A DNA stretch of 64,000 nt from Clostridiales bacterium. GTDB taxonomy: Bacteria; Bacillota; Clostridia; Oscillospirales; Oscillospiraceae. The DNA is taken from assembly GCA_004553495.1 (NCBI GenBank), contig SFLE01000001.1:51338-115337 (forward strand), read 5' to 3'. The position numbers were made by a program, and so were the translations under genes. Positions 63,870-64,000 of this stretch are shown piece after piece (positions within the stretch are counted from its first letter, which is position 1; each line of letters starts with the position of its first letter). Below the pieces are notes generated by a model, which made no database searches, was not told the DNA's origin, and saw only the letters and a list, made by a program, of their open reading frames with translations.

Positions 63870-64000
63870 ATGTTTAAAGTCGTACAAAAAAGATTTCTGA
63901 ACGATGCAAAGAGCATTTGCCTGTTCGAGATCGAAGCTCCGCTGGTCGCAAAGCACGCCCAGGCAGGTCAGTTCGTCATCTTCCGTCTGGATGAGCAGGG
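63870..64000 (+). CDS. Ferredoxin-NADP+ reductase subunit (NfnA/SudB-like), partial
   Basis: Only the first 43 residues are present. They start FKVVQKRFLNDAKSICLFEI and continue into EAPLVAKHAQAGQFVIFR, the entry of the ferredoxin-reductase-like FAD/NAD-binding family that includes NfnA, SudB and dihydroorotate dehydrogenase electron-transfer subunits. In anaerobes the subunit pairs with an NfnB/GltA-like partner to bifurcate electrons between NADH, ferredoxin and NADPH; the partner would lie beyond the window. Confidence 0.75.
   Translation, partial: MFKVVQKRFLNDAKSICLFEIEAPLVAKHAQAGQFVIFRLDEQ

Noticed and set aside
1..64000. Mobile elements, CRISPR arrays, tRNA or rRNA genes
   Set aside because: No transposase, integrase, phage gene, regular direct-repeat array or tRNA/rRNA sequence was recognised in either strand.

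Overview
The window looks like a chromosomal core region of a spore-forming, anaerobic, low-to-mid GC Firmicute, most likely a gut Clostridia member of the Oscillospirales type. The signs are PolC (the Firmicute replicative polymerase), RNase M5, RqcP, a SpoVB-like flippase, the spoIIGA-sigE sporulation pair, an S-layer-homology protein and a CoA-transferase of the butyryl-CoA:acetate type. Isoleucine codon ATA is common in ordinary genes. I see no tRNA, rRNA, CRISPR array, insertion sequence, prophage or plasmid gene, and no gene-free stretch longer than 300 bases.

Layout: (1) 1-2685 minus: nagB-like, glmM and a GlmU-C-terminal-like beta-helix protein cut by the window edge (amino-sugar supply). 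(2) 2751-3807 plus: DUF421/DUF4363 membrane pair. (3) 3808-8245 minus: comEC, holA, rnmV, nrdR. (4) 8308-13797 minus: mltG, U32 protein, alaS, HIT protein. (5) 13953-14099 plus: a 48-residue Cys/Gly-rich membrane peptide with its own terminator. (6) 14136-18426 minus: sirtuin, wecG/tagA, tmk, mthfs, then ogg and a Cof phosphatase. (7) 18545-21096 plus: CoA-transferase, ProX-type editing protein, MTA/SAH nucleosidase. (8) 21149-22146 minus: XRE membrane regulator and rpsU. (9) 22246-40690 minus: a long head-to-tail block (trmH-like, dprA, topA, trmFO, plsX, rnc, radical SAM, smc, ftsY, rdgB, yhbY, nadD-yqeK, LCP, rsfS, leuS). (10) 40778-42070 minus: phosphodiester glycosidase-like membrane protein. 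(11) 42163-52389 minus: EamA transporter, pyrH, frr, uppS, dxr, rseP, ispG, polC. (12) 52509-55307 plus: spoIIGA, sigE, S-layer-domain protein. (13) 55372-59912 minus: murC, MBL protein, spoVB-like, hup, rqcP. (14) 60045-62610 plus: cca, family-4 UDG, GNAT. (15) galM on minus, and the start of an nfnA-like gene on plus running off the end.

Most genes serve envelope precursor supply (GlmM, MurC, UppS, Dxr/IspG, LCP, MltG, flippase), DNA replication, repair and uptake (PolC, HolA, TopA, SMC, DprA, ComEC, Ogg, UDG) and translation or RNA maturation (AlaS, LeuS, RsfS, YhbY, RNase III, RNase M5, TrmFO, CCA, RqcP). Several usual cluster members are absent where expected: cdsA between uppS and dxr, acpP between plsX and rnc, sigG after sigE, mazG between the flippase and hup. 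I found no clear undescribed multi-gene system. The most noteworthy observations are the Cys/Gly-rich peptide, a short-armed SMC, a possible ATA start codon, the long-spacer spoIIGA promoter, and the S-layer gene with a palindromic operator and strongly shifted codon use.
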